Shown here: positions 12,611 through 24,700 of the stretch, piece by piece
Layout: each line of letters opens with the position of its first letter
Numbering within the stretch: position 1 is the stretch's first letter
DNA from: Hymenolepis diminuta
Taxonomy: Eukaryota > Platyhelminthes > Cestoda > Cyclophyllidea > Hymenolepididae
Length of the DNA stretch: 64,000 nucleotides
NCBI GenBank assembly: GCA_900708905.1
Contig: CAADRB010000012.1
Coordinates: forward strand, 2,447,280 to 2,511,279
Reading direction: 5' to 3'
Position numbers and translations under genes: made by a program
Notes under the pieces: model-generated
Seen by the model: only the letters and a program-made list of their open reading frames with translations
What the model was told of the DNA's origin: nothing
Databases searched by the model: none

Positions 12611-15600
12611 CTTATTGTTGAATTATCGACTAATTCACTTGCTTGACTACACTTGACTACAAATTACTTAGTTTTAGAATACTCAGACAATTTTAAAATA
12701 TGATTTTCAACAAAGTTTGACTCTTCTTCAATCATAATCGTTCTATTTACTTACAGACTCAGATGAAATTATTAACTTTGTATAATTAAATTCTACGAAA
12801 CAAAATGACTTTCATTACATTAAAATACATTTCATTTGTAAATAATTTGCGGCTTAATAAACCCGAAAGAATGAATTTCGCCCTTTAAATAAGTTAATCC
12901 TATTGATAATAGGAGATGACAGTCTAATTAGGACGTCAAAAATCAATATTTTTAAAATAAATTGTACCCGGAATGGTATTTAGTAATCGATAAGATGTTA
13001 GTAACGCCCGGATAAAAAGCACTACTCACATAAAGTCGTATTTTGAAATTATGTAATCTCATATTTTCTTGCTAGTATTTTTGTTGTTCGAAGGTAAAAT
13101 GTACCTGAAAGGAAACCACAAATCTTCTGATATAATCAGTCAGCAAATAAGTTGACGTTTACTAGGTCCACAGCGCATGTTAAACCACCCAACAGATATT
13201 TAACGTCAAAAATGCGAGTGGCAACATCATCAACTCTTTCAAATTGGTCAGTTTTGAGTGCAATCCACCTTTCCCTAGGGGATGAAATAAACTGTTCGTG
13301 AAACGCTTGATTATGAAAGTACTGACGAATGTAACCCTTCGGTTTCGTAAACAAAATTATCACACAAGAGCTATTAAAGCCGAGCTTTAACTTCGAGATA
13401 CTCAATCGCGACCTGAATTGTATTGGAATAGTTATTATTCGGTCGAAACCCAACAATTTACAATTCCCTTCCTCAATTTAGTTACTTTTACGAAGGAAGC
13501 TGTAACCTGAGTTCTGTTATGTTAATATTATGTAAGATAATGCTACAGTTTTCCTTATAAACGAATAACTGATCTGGGGTGACAAAATCGATAATCAAAA
13601 TTAAACGATCGGCCATTAAGCGCTGAGTAGTGGGGATAATAATTTATTCAGCAATCTAGGGAATTAATTGGAAAATTTGAATTTAGGAATGTGAAGCAGT
13701 GAGCTGCCGATTTAGAAAATATTCTACAGTCTAAAACTGAAAATCAAATTAAGCGGAAATTGTGACGCTCTCCTTACGACCTTCTTCCGTTATTCCTTAC
13801 TGAAACTTGTTTATCCGATTTCACTTGCTTTACTGCGATGAAAAATTGTAAATTTTGTTCTGCACTACTCTGGCTCATAGTAACGAAAAAGAAAGCGGCA
13901 CGTCTCATTGATGGGATCTTTATGTCAAAAGGATTTAATAAAATTAACTGGCTTACAGTTCACAATTGACAGAATATTTAAAAATAAAAATCTTAATATT
14001 AATTGACTTCAGAAAAAATAATTTAATTTCATAAATATTTTAGCAATATTAAGCTTTTATGAAAAAAATTCATCCATAACAATTTTAAAATGGAAATCTA
14101 GAAATACGACACCACTGCTCTAAATTTTTCCCTGTTTTGAAATAATACATCTGTTTTCTACATTGAATATCAATTTTTTGTGATCATTTTGAAATATTCA
14201 GTTCAACTTGAAGTCATAGCGGTTAAGTGGATTTGAATATATACAACCATGAAAAAGAATCTAATTTTGCATTTCAAAGCATGTTAAATTTGCATTTTAT
14301 AATAATAGAGAAAGTGGAAATGGATGAATCGACCTCTGGTAACAGCCAAATTTTGATAATCCGCTAAGATTTTCGCTCATTTTAGTATAAAATTAATAAA
14401 AGTTTTTGCCTATTATTGAAAATGGGGTTTGGCTATATTTGGCTAGAGCCTGTATTTGGGTTATTGCAAAATTGGCCTCCTATAAAGATTTTGCTAATAA
14501 AAATACGTTGACAAAGGAAAAAAGTGCACTTTTTTCATTCCTTTTCATTACTTTTAAACAAGAGTAACAAAATTTTCCACTCTTGATTGATCCCTGAAAT
14601 CCATTCATGGAACAAAAGCACTTTTAAACTCGAAGATCCTATTTTCAGCTATTTCGTAAATATACACAAGAACCTTCATCACAAAAGCATGTCATTATAG
14701 AGTTGTCTATGATCTTTCTCTGAGATTTGTTAAAAATCATCAAAATGAGTGTGGATCGGGAAGCATTTGGACAAATGAAAAGGATTTAAAACTGACCGTA
14801 AAAGGGAGAGACACAAATGTGATCTCAATCAAATGAACCTCATAGCAATCAGTCCGCATTTAACTTTCCACTTTTCATAGCAATAATCATTCTACTGGCA
14901 TTAGTGGAGTGACTTAGTTCAAATAAAGGGCAAGGTTGAGGATATTTTCTGTCTGTGTACATGTCACAATGATATATGTTTTTTAATGTATTGATAATTT
15001 ATTGAGTATGCTAGACTAAATTAAAATCGGACTTCGATAATTGTTGAAAAATGAAATAATTATAATATCAGTAGGTAGCAAGTAGTCTCAGAGTGGAACG
15101 GAATTATAATAAAAATCTCGTAAAGGATGAAAGTGAGGAACTGTATAATTGTTAGTCATACATGCACATATAACAAGTGAAACAAATAGAATTTTTAACA
15201 TCTTTTACTGTTCCTCTGATTTACAGTATACAAATTGAGTTCTGTCGTCTTTTTATAGGGTGTCCGTTAACCTCAGTAACATCTGAATCTACGAGGAGAT
15301 AATTTATTACCGCATTATCTGTCTAAGCTGTGAATGCATCTCTTTTCAAATTATAAAGTTTGCTTTACCACATATAAATTGAAAATTTTTAAGAATATGA
15401 AAACATTAATTTTGGTTCGGATTTTTTCAGTTTAAAATTTAGGACTCGTAATTTTTTAATTAAAAACTTACAATTCATTCAATTGGAATTCAACTGATAA
15501 TGATTGACTATAAGTTAAAAATAGAATCTTCAGAAAATGCGGAATTATGAAAATTAATTAAATAACGCAAACTGCGCTAAATTACTTTCTAATTATCCAG

Positions 15601-15950
15601 TAGGAGAATGCGGGTTACCGACAGAAGAATGACGATTTAGATTTGAAATATGTATATTTCTGCTAGCTACATCTTTGATTAATAAAATTACGAAAATTTA
15701 TTAATTATTCTATAAATTAGTGAAGTTTATCTACAGAAATACAACGAATTCATCTAAAATTTTGATTAAATTTGAAATGTAAAAAAACCTGCTAACAGTG
15801 TCTTAAATAAATCTGCCTTCCTTCATGCCCAAAATATTTTTACTCAATTATAAATAAAAGGCGTTTTACAAGTTGAAGGATTTCTTATAAATGTTTCTCA
15901 AAATTGCATTTCTAACCATATGCTAATTTTATCTGCTTTTATGATAACTT
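12611..15950. other. Intergenic stretch upstream of the metallothionein-like gene
   Basis: The promoter of the metallothionein-like gene should lie here. A TATA-like ATATTTTAAAAT occurs on the - strand around 12690-12702, about 85 bases before the ATG. A metal-response-like core TGCACTC (consensus TGCRCNC) occurs on the - strand near 13253-13259, too far away to carry much weight. A 106-codon - strand frame at 13136-13456 has mixed composition but no motif I know. Nothing else is seen. Confidence 0.3.
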
Positions 15951-15964
15951 AATTGTACTTTTTA

Positions 15965-16165
15965 ATGCATGATATAACTGGGCTCACCACATCTCGTCCC
16001 CTCTCCCTCCATGTGTCGACAGTCAATTCTCGCCACGACGATTTTAAGACTCGTAGCGCAAACACTTGGCATTCATGCTCTCTCTCTCCCTTCTATTTTG
16101 TTCCAATTTTAATTATGGTTTCATTCTCTCAAATTTCAATACATTCTTGTTCACTCTCGACTTAG
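15965..16165 (+). repeat. Pyrimidine-rich LTR-like fragment
   Basis: A segment less AT-rich than its flanks, with a CTCTCTCTCCC run and long pyrimidine stretches of the type seen in the U5 part of the LTRs at 53 and 63 kb. No end or partner is visible. The open frame through it (15953-16165) is a by-product of the composition. Confidence 0.25.
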
Positions 16166-16734
16166 CATTCTTGATTTAAAAACTGCCATCGTCTGCTTTA
16201 ATACTGGCCTATCAGTGGCCTCTACGAGTCTATCAGGTGTTTGAATCTACGAAGAAAACCGATTTAGTTTCCAGACTGCACTCTTCCCATTTTCATGACG
16301 TCATTTCATAAAGGAAAACTTTGTTTAGTAAAATATGCATTAAAGGGAAACATTGGAATAATTCAATTCTGCCAAAAGCTCCTTAGTAGGAAAAGCATCA
16401 CAGATTTGCATTTATTTTTTTGCTTCATCACATCTCTCATCTGAAAAGTTTTATGCGAGCAAAATATTCAATTTGTTATACTTTGTAAACTAGAGAATAA
16501 TGAGCAAAACTTACTTGTTTCTTACCTGTTTGTGAGGTATATAAACTGTTTAAAAACTCTACACATAGTTAATTTGATATGCAATAATGTTCTCAGACTT
16601 GAAAGTAATGTCGATTTTGAGATTGGGAATTACGGTTTAGTGCTAATTAATCATTGGACTTAACAAATAATTCCTTCTGCCTCTTAACCGATCATTCCAA
16701 ATTCAATAAACAAAGGGTAAATGATACACAGTAC

Positions 16735-16960
16735 TCATTGATGTGCCCGTGCTCTGGCACATGTAAAGCAAATTCCGGTCAACCTTCTCATTATACCTTA
16801 TTTCACTCTGTTTCACATAAATTTATATCAACACGTTGTCAAGACGTTCATTACCAGCTCTGCTATCTCATACTGCCTCTTCCTACTACTTTCTCATCAC
16901 TCCTTTCTAATTGCTCTACAAATGTACAATATGTCAGTCGTCAATTTAGCTCTTAATCTT
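16735..16960 (+). repeat. Degenerate copy of the LTR family
   Basis: The block from CACGTTGTCAAGACG through CATTACCAGCTCTGC and the pyrimidine stretch CTGCCTCTTCCTACTAC follows the same order as CACGTACGCTTGTCAG, GTTACCGGCTCTTTC and TCACTTCTTTCTC in the copy at 63.3 kb. It is probably an old solo LTR on the + strand. The end points are uncertain. Confidence 0.35.
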
Positions 16961-17410
16961 CTGACCGAGGACCATTTGCTTTAATAAGAGTAGCTCTAAG
17001 CCTAACTTGGTCGAACTCTTAGAGCAGATTTATTCTCGAGGTTGGTGATACTTCAAATATCATGCAATCTTGTGAGTTTTGAGAATTTAAAAAAACAGGT
17101 CATCTTTTGCAATCAAATGAATTAGAACTGGATTTTGATGCATTAAAATGCAAAATTACAGTTGACTGTAAATTGGTTTGTAAAAGTCCGAGCCAATGGG
17201 ACTTTGTCAATCAAAGATCCTCAAAACCAGCCAGAAGTAATCACTAAGAAGATAATTAAACAAACAGGAAATATCTTATTTTTTGGATCAAGATAGGAGA
17301 ATTGTCATCCTCTCGTCAAATACATTTAGTCATTCGAAACTATAAATCTACAACCTAGACCATATCCACGGTTATTATTATATTTTTAATAACAGAATGC
17401 AGATAAAAAT

Positions 17411-17513
17411 TTACTATTTTTCAATGTGGGAAAGTAACTGAAACTGGGTAAGAAAAGTTCAATAAGGAATAAGGGAGGAGATCGATAAGAGAGCGTCCAT
17501 GGAGTTAAAATGA
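17411..17513 (+). repeat. Dispersed repeat R2, copy 1
   Basis: Aligned with 47062-47175 in the same orientation. Shared blocks are the ATGTGGGAAAGTAACTGAAA / TTGTGGAAAATCAACTGAAG segment, GGAGATCGATAAG and GGAGTT...AAATGAT. It is non-coding and its class is unknown. Confidence 0.55.
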
Positions 17514-18128
17514 TCATAAGAGAATTTTACGTCTATAAAGTGAAAGTTTAGTGGAAGTATACGGTGAAATTTGAATACGTCGATTTTGAAAATTTAACTT
17601 TTATCTAAAGCTGACTTTCATCTTTAAGATCTCATTAATATGGTAAAATTGAAGGTCTTAAATTCAGGTTGAAGAACATTGGACGGAAAATTGAACTAGA
17701 ACACTGTTTTCAGAGCGAAGAACATATTGATGACTTTTCGCAAAATAATTTTCCCCGTTTGATAATAAAAGAAAAAAATACTCATTAAATTTTCCTATTG
17801 CTTAAGATCGAGCGGTTTTCTTTGCCTCAACATTATAGCCACATACTGTATAATTAAATTGCGCTAATTTGAAGAGCGTAAACGACTCCGCTTCGATTTC
17901 AAATGAAGCTGATCTTCTTGGTTTTTGGACGGGTGATCAAGATTGTTAGATGGATATGCTCTTCCAGCAATATGGCAAGTCTTTTGGGTTTTCCATGACA
18001 CCTAAATTGTTTATAATTGTAAACCTAGATATAGATACCTCGACTTTGTTACAAATGGCCTTGTCAGTCTCGTCTGCCTGTAAGTGAATACAACATGGCA
18101 TGATCAACTAATTAGTTACATGAAATTT

Positions 18129-18236
18129 TCAACCAGGTATTTATCTCGTAGAAGTGATTGCATCCAGATACTCGGGGTTCAAATCATAAAAATTGAGCTT
18201 TTAGGTATGCGAACATAACAAAGTGAATTAAACCCT
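18129..18236 (+). repeat. Dispersed repeat R3, copy 1
   Basis: Aligned with 21004-21115: TCAACCAGGTAT against TCAACCGGTTAT, then CCAGATACTCGGGGTTCAAATC against CCAGATATCCAGGGGTCAGATC, then AAGTGAATT. The GGGTTCAAATC core looks like a Pol III B box, so a SINE origin is possible. Confidence 0.45.
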
Positions 18237-18734
18237 TTATGAGAAATTAGACATCTCGAGGCTTTGAGAATTCGATCAAATTAAGACTCTTGACATTCAG
18301 CAAAAGGCCTACACTCATATCCGAAGTTCCACTTTATTCCACATTGAACTTTAATACTATATCCCGCATTTGGACGATATCGTATGAGTGAAACTTATAA
18401 AAGCCTATTGTGTAGCCACGGGAAAAAATAAACATGATTGAGGTATATTTTAGAGAAAACAATAGGGTATTAACCTAAAATACATCCCGTCCGAGAATCG
18501 AGGGTGAAAGAATGCACAACCAGACGAACAACGTGGTGCAAATAGTCCGAAAAATAATTACTTTGAGACATCGCCAACCGAAAGGTAATAATAAAAAAAG
18601 CAAATTGTTTCAGCGATGTAAGTTACTCATTACATCCAAATCGCGTCATAATCAAGAAAAAAATGCTATGTCTGCATATTACTTCTGTATATTTCACATG
18701 CTGAAATGACCAGGCACTTAGGAAACTAGAAACT

Positions 18735-18740
18735 TTTATT
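18735..18740 (-). terminator. Polyadenylation signal of the Shaw channel gene
   Basis: AATAAA on the - strand starts only 11 bases after the TGA at 18753-18751. If used, the 3' UTR would be very short. Confidence 0.5.
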
Positions 18741-18750
18741 TTCTCTTTCA

Positions 18751-21700
18751 TCATAGGAAAGCAGGATTTTTTGACGGTTCTCGACTAATAATGAGACTGG
18801 GAGGTGACTGACAATTTGCACATAAATCCTCGTCCTCCATGTCTATGCAAGAATTGCGACAGGTCTTTTCAAAACCCTTGGTGGTGGTGTGACCCTCTAT
18901 TGTTTGTGTACGTTCATGTTCTAAAAGAAAAAAAATTGTTTTCTTTAGATAAAGGTTAATTCGCCGATCATTGTTTAGCTACCCAGATAAGAAGGAATAA
19001 TGATGTATATTTTTCATAAAGTCTCTCAGCCATTTGATATCTCAAAAATGCATCACTCGGTCCTAATTATACCGATATGGATGGACGGACAATAAAGGCT
19101 CGGTTACTGAGTTCCGCGTCACATAAAATCTGCTGTATCCGTTGATATGTATCTCCAGACTTTATCGAATGCTCTCGATTATTTGGCAATCTTACTGAAA
19201 ATGTTCGCATTTATCGATTTATTTCCTCATTATTTTACCATAGTTGACTGGGGTCAAAATTTTAATACACTACTTCCTCTACTAATCCTAAATATTTATC
19301 GTAATGAATAAAAAATAAATTTATTTCTATGGAGATTTGAGCAGTCTCGTTCTTTTAAAAGGATCATTCACATATAATTTCTAGCAGATCGTCTTTTTCA
19401 AAGTCTGTTTCAAAGAATTGCAGTAAGCAAACGTGATGATCAAAATTGGAAAAATCTACTCAGCTCAATTTCCCGAAAATAATGATACATTTTAATATCT
19501 TCCAACGTTTGGATTATAAAGAATCTTACTTTAAATAGAAGGAATAAATTAAACATAATTATTCGCCAATTAGAACTCAAGATCATTTACCGTCACAGGT
19601 TGCAAAAGTCTCATTTTTCTCACCTCCAGTTTCAGGAAAAGCAATAACAGCAGTTCGACGAGTTCTGAAAATTTGTGGTGCTGTAGTAGAACCTTCGATT
19701 TCTGTGACTTGAACTTCTGTTTTCCCGATAGTTTTAAGGAATGTCGGATTTGCAGGTTGGATGCCTAGAAGGCAGAAAAAATTCCTTGCAATCAGTTACT
19801 TCTACTTGCACGGAATGAAATAATGTGAAACGACCTCCAGATAAATACCCGATTTATGCTAATATCAGTTAATCGACGATTAAATAAATCGTTTCATGCC
19901 ATAATAAAATGAGAAAATGGTTTTAGATACTTATATGAGAAGTCACGGGGGCTATGTGAACACCAATCGCATAGCGACAACATAGGTCACGAGCTCGATG
20001 CTCACCTGTTAAGTGCACTTTTACTATAATGCTTGGAACCCTTTGTGTCCAATTGTGACCACATGTGATTTAACCACATTATACTTCCAGTCTCTGCAGA
20101 TATTCCTTTTCCTACATGACTATATTGAAAACTCCGCTCTCGTAGTTATTTATTGGAAACTTGATTACGGTCTTTAATTCTCACTGACTGCTTTCTGTTG
20201 GATATCTGAGGGAATTAAATCGTATCGACTGGTCTCCTTGAAGTTCTTCCCTTGTGGTTGCTGTGGTGAAAATTTTCACGATCGAAATAGTTAACAATAT
20301 CTCATCCTCAAATCCAACCTATCAAGCAACGAGCTCCACTAATTAAACTTGATGACCATTGGAAAGCGCAGCCATCATAATATAATTATACTGTTCAAAT
20401 ATGGTAATCTGCATATTCGGAATGCTATTCACACGTAGACCCTAACCTTCGGTATATAATAAATAGACTGACAAAACATATCAAGTGATAAAATTATTAT
20501 ATATAATTCACAATGTTTTCAAACTACTGCAGTAACCACCATAGGTATCGATCTCTGATGAATTTGCTTTAGATAATATTTGTTGCTGACGTCTGTTTGA
20601 TAAGTCTAGACAGAACCAAAGATCAGAATCTATCATCGCTCAAAAAGTGATTTAAACTGTTGAGTTACCTAGGCTTGCTGACTTTATGTATTCATATCCC
20701 CGGGAGGACTGAGCAGTTTTGCAATTTGGTCAGTCATTGAACTAGTGCCTCTTATAAATTTTGAAACTTGTTTAAATAGTTTACTATAAATTCCATATTA
20801 ACATTTATCTAAAAATCTGTTTAATCGTCCTAAAATTATTGAATTACGTGTCTCTATCGTTCGATCATCTATTTAGAGCTAACAGAGTCCAACTCTAGGG
20901 AGCCTCGCCATGCTTAACATGCCTTTCCTTGTTTCATATAACTGTTCATTGATGTAAGAAGATGAAAATGAATCGAGGTGTCATGACGAATCGCTCACTT
21001 AAATCAACCGGTTATCAAGCTCCGAAAATCAAGGCTATAAATTCACCAGATATCCAGGGGTCAGATCATGAAAATGGAATACTCGGGTATAATAAGTGAA
21101 TTGGGAAACTCCATAATTTCATAATTCATATGAGGAAGAAGTGTTGACATTCTGATTTCATTAGCCTTCTATATTTAAGTCAATATTGGGCTTTTCTGCT
21201 GATTTTCCTGATCAGATGCTAACTCTTGATAAAAAATAGCTTGAGTAGACATTATTAATGAATTCATTCAAAATGATTACTGGTGTATAAAGAAAACGTT
21301 GTAGGATGAATCTTACAACTTTCCTAATTATCACCAAATTTGATTATCTGTCCTCACAAGTTATCTCTGTAANNNNNNNNNNNNNNNNNNNNNNNNNNNN
21401 NNNNNNNNNNNNNNNNNNNNNNTAAACATACCTCAGACGATAGTAGCAGACACTGCTTAGTCAACACTCCTATTAATCAGTCCTGTCTGCACCGACCCTT
21501 CCTTTTCCTACAGTCGTCCCGACCAATTAAGGCGTGCATACAACCATATCCTTATGCGTGTCCTCATCCAAAGTGTTGATTATAAATAGCCTCCAGTACA
21601 CACACAGGATACAGGGTGGACCCCAGCTGGATCCCAGCTCGCCAGGCGCATCTCTCGTTGTCCAATCCTCCAGTTCCCTATTTTTCCTTTGAGACTCTGT

Positions 21701-24700
21701 ACTGAGCTTACTCAATGTAATCTGGCCTACGCATTCCTCGGCGTTCCTTTTCTTTCATTTACTGTTTGCAATTTCACCCACAAACTGGTGACCCTCAACA
21801 ATCTGGTGGCCCGCTACAAATTGGTGACCCAGTCGCTACAACGTATATACAAGCATGAACGTGTCCAAAGCCAAGTTAAGAAAGTGATTTCCAACTCTCA
21901 GTTTAAGTGTAGAGTAGCATGATGAAGCCTCGCCCGGTTGGTAACTTGAATTCTGCCACCCTTTGTAATAACCGAACTTAACTCGTGCGGTTGACCATTC
22001 CGCTCACTGGTTATGCGTGAACGGAAGTCGAATCCGCGACCTCTGATATGACAGAGCTGAGTAATCAGAGCACAAATTATATTTCTTATACTAAGTATAC
22101 TTTAATCATCAAAATTCCCACTTTCTCTTATCTTTAGTGGGAATGCCTTAATATCTGTGTGTGACATTTAGGGGGCTAGTTCCCTAGTCACTTTTATTGC
22201 CTCATCCTGCAAAATGTATGTCGTTTGACATTTAATAGCTGCGAAACTTAATTAATTTTGCAAAATAAATAGGAGAAAAGTCTTGACACAAATTTTGAAC
22301 TAAACACGAACTCAACTTCTGAATAACGTTCTGCTTGGAAGGATTTTGATATTTCCCCAATTCCTGGCTCTGTTGACTGGCACTTCCTTACAATAAAAAG
22401 TAATTCCATTCATTTGAATTTGATTTAAAAGTAATTTTTGAACTTGTAGCCAGGTTATCGAAAAAGTTCTTTGTAAGAATGAATTTTAAAGCACTTACTA
22501 AAATAAAAATTCTCAGTAAAGGCTAGAATGAAGAAAAATTTTGTACTTTCAAAAAGCGGAGTTTATGAAAGTGGTATTTGTCCGCCGATTATAAAATAAT
22601 ATAAATTTTATTATTTTCAATTTCAAATGAAGACTATAGTTCATACATATTAACGATTTTGAATGGAAATGTTTAGACACCTTTTAGGTGATAAATCGGT
22701 ACAAATTGGATTAGATACTCAATTTCTAGGGAAAAAAGTTGTGAAGATTTCGTTTCAGTTAATATTTTATCAAAACAGCGTATTTTCCTTCCCACTCAAC
22801 AGTTTTTAATGCTGAGTGTAATGGACGATCGTAAGTGATTTAGTACAGCTTGAGGTGATTCACTCAAGTTATTTCCTTGGAGAATTCAGCAAGAGATTAA
22901 AAGAGTTATTGAACTCACATTCTTCTGCTTCTATTAAAACAAAAAGAATGCAGTAGATGTATAGAATTTTTTAAACCCCTTATCCCAAATTCCATTAAAA
23001 ATTTCGCAGTGCACTGATTTAATCTCTTTTGAAATGGAAGGCTCAGATTTTTCGTACACTACAATCAGTCCCACCGTTAATGGAAGGTATAAAACTCAAG
23101 ATAAATATATATTAATTACTAATGCAAAATTATATAGAACGGAAAACAGCACTTGATTTTAGTGATAGACTACATTTGAAACTGTGAAAAATGAAGGAAT
23201 TAAATGGTTAAACAGTAACCGTGCTATTTGGATGGCATTGACAACACGAATAGGCGAAATAACTTTCCTATAGTAGTATGCACGTTTCAGAGGAACTATT
23301 TTAGCAAACTTACTAAACGGAAATTTAGAAAACCAAAATCAGATTTTTGTTATATTTCTGGATTTCTTGAGGTTAATTAACCAACTTCCAACCAACCAAT
23401 TTGGAAGTCTGTGTTGATTTTGGTCTTGAAATCAGCCTTCGGGTATTTAAATTGCACTCAAACATTTTTAATCATTTCTTGGTTTGATGGTTATTCTTGC
23501 ACGGTTTGGCAGAGTTTTAGTATCTATGGGAGAAATAAAGCAGTTGACAATGGCCAGATGACTATAGGATTACAGACTTACAACCCACTTTGTTTAGATT
23601 AAACCCATTTAGAACACTTATGTGTCATGATTTCCTAATCAATTTTTCTACCTATATCGGAAAGTGTATTTTACTTTTGCATTTTTGTGACCTACTTTGA
23701 TGTCGCTTATTCTGCAAAATCGCATTTGGGATGTTAGCTGCTATGGATGTTGACGGTCTTCGATCAAACACACGACCATTTCGCGCGGGATCCGGAGATG
23801 ATTTGTGCTTTGCGCGAATTGGCTCGGCAGGCAGTACGCGACGCCGCTTTTTAGGCAACTTGGAGCGAGCTTGGGTGTGGGAGTAGAACATAGAGAAGTT
23901 TGACACAATGACGGGCACTGGGAGAGCAATTGTCAGGACTCCTGTAATGGCACACAAAGCGCCTACCATCATTCCTGTATTTGAAAGAAATAATATGAAT
24001 TTGTAGGAGAACTATGACTTTGCCTTATAAATATCTTAACTTAGTATGATATGCATTGTAAGCTGAAAAAGCAAAGTGAGGTTGTGTGGGCGGAGTAACT
24101 GACATAATTTAGTCACCAATTAAAAACATAAAAATAATTTTCCATTTTACTTTATTCAAAAATATTCATTTTAGACATTACTTATCAGATTCAGCATTAC
24201 ATAAAGCATTTGTAATTTACGGCTCCACTGAGAAAAATGTATTTTGAATATATACTGATCGATAACAATAACCTTGCTTGAGCTCGAGTTCTTTTTAAGA
24301 TAATTAAAGATTTATCTTTTACATAAAGATCAAATATTTGGCAGATATTTAATATTAAAGAGTATCATTAAAGCTCTCTGTGAAATATGAAAACTTTTAA
24401 TCCTGAAATTTTTGACAATGAGAGAGTGAGGGTGAATCAAGAAGTACTCCAATTGTAACAATGAATAGTACTGCTTACGTGCATAAAAGTGGTAGATTAC
24501 AAAAGTTAATGTGTTTATGAATTACAAGTCAAATGAACCGTTCTCTAGCATTTTGAAGTAAGTTACAATCGACGAAATTTTTGCATGGAAAAATCGGTAA
24601 TGATAAAAATTGCAACTTAATTCAAACAAAAATAGCGAATTAGAAAAAGTTGATTGATGCGATGCATTCAAAGTGTGCCTGGTTAGTTAGGTTTAGGATA

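Noticed and set aside
13253..13259. Metal-response-element-like TGCACTC upstream of the metallothionein-like gene
   Set aside because: A single seven-base match about 640 bases from the ATG is expected by chance.
13136..13456. 106-codon - strand frame
   Set aside because: Composition is somewhat coding-like, but there is no motif, no supported splice acceptor at its start and no partner exon. Not enough to call a gene.
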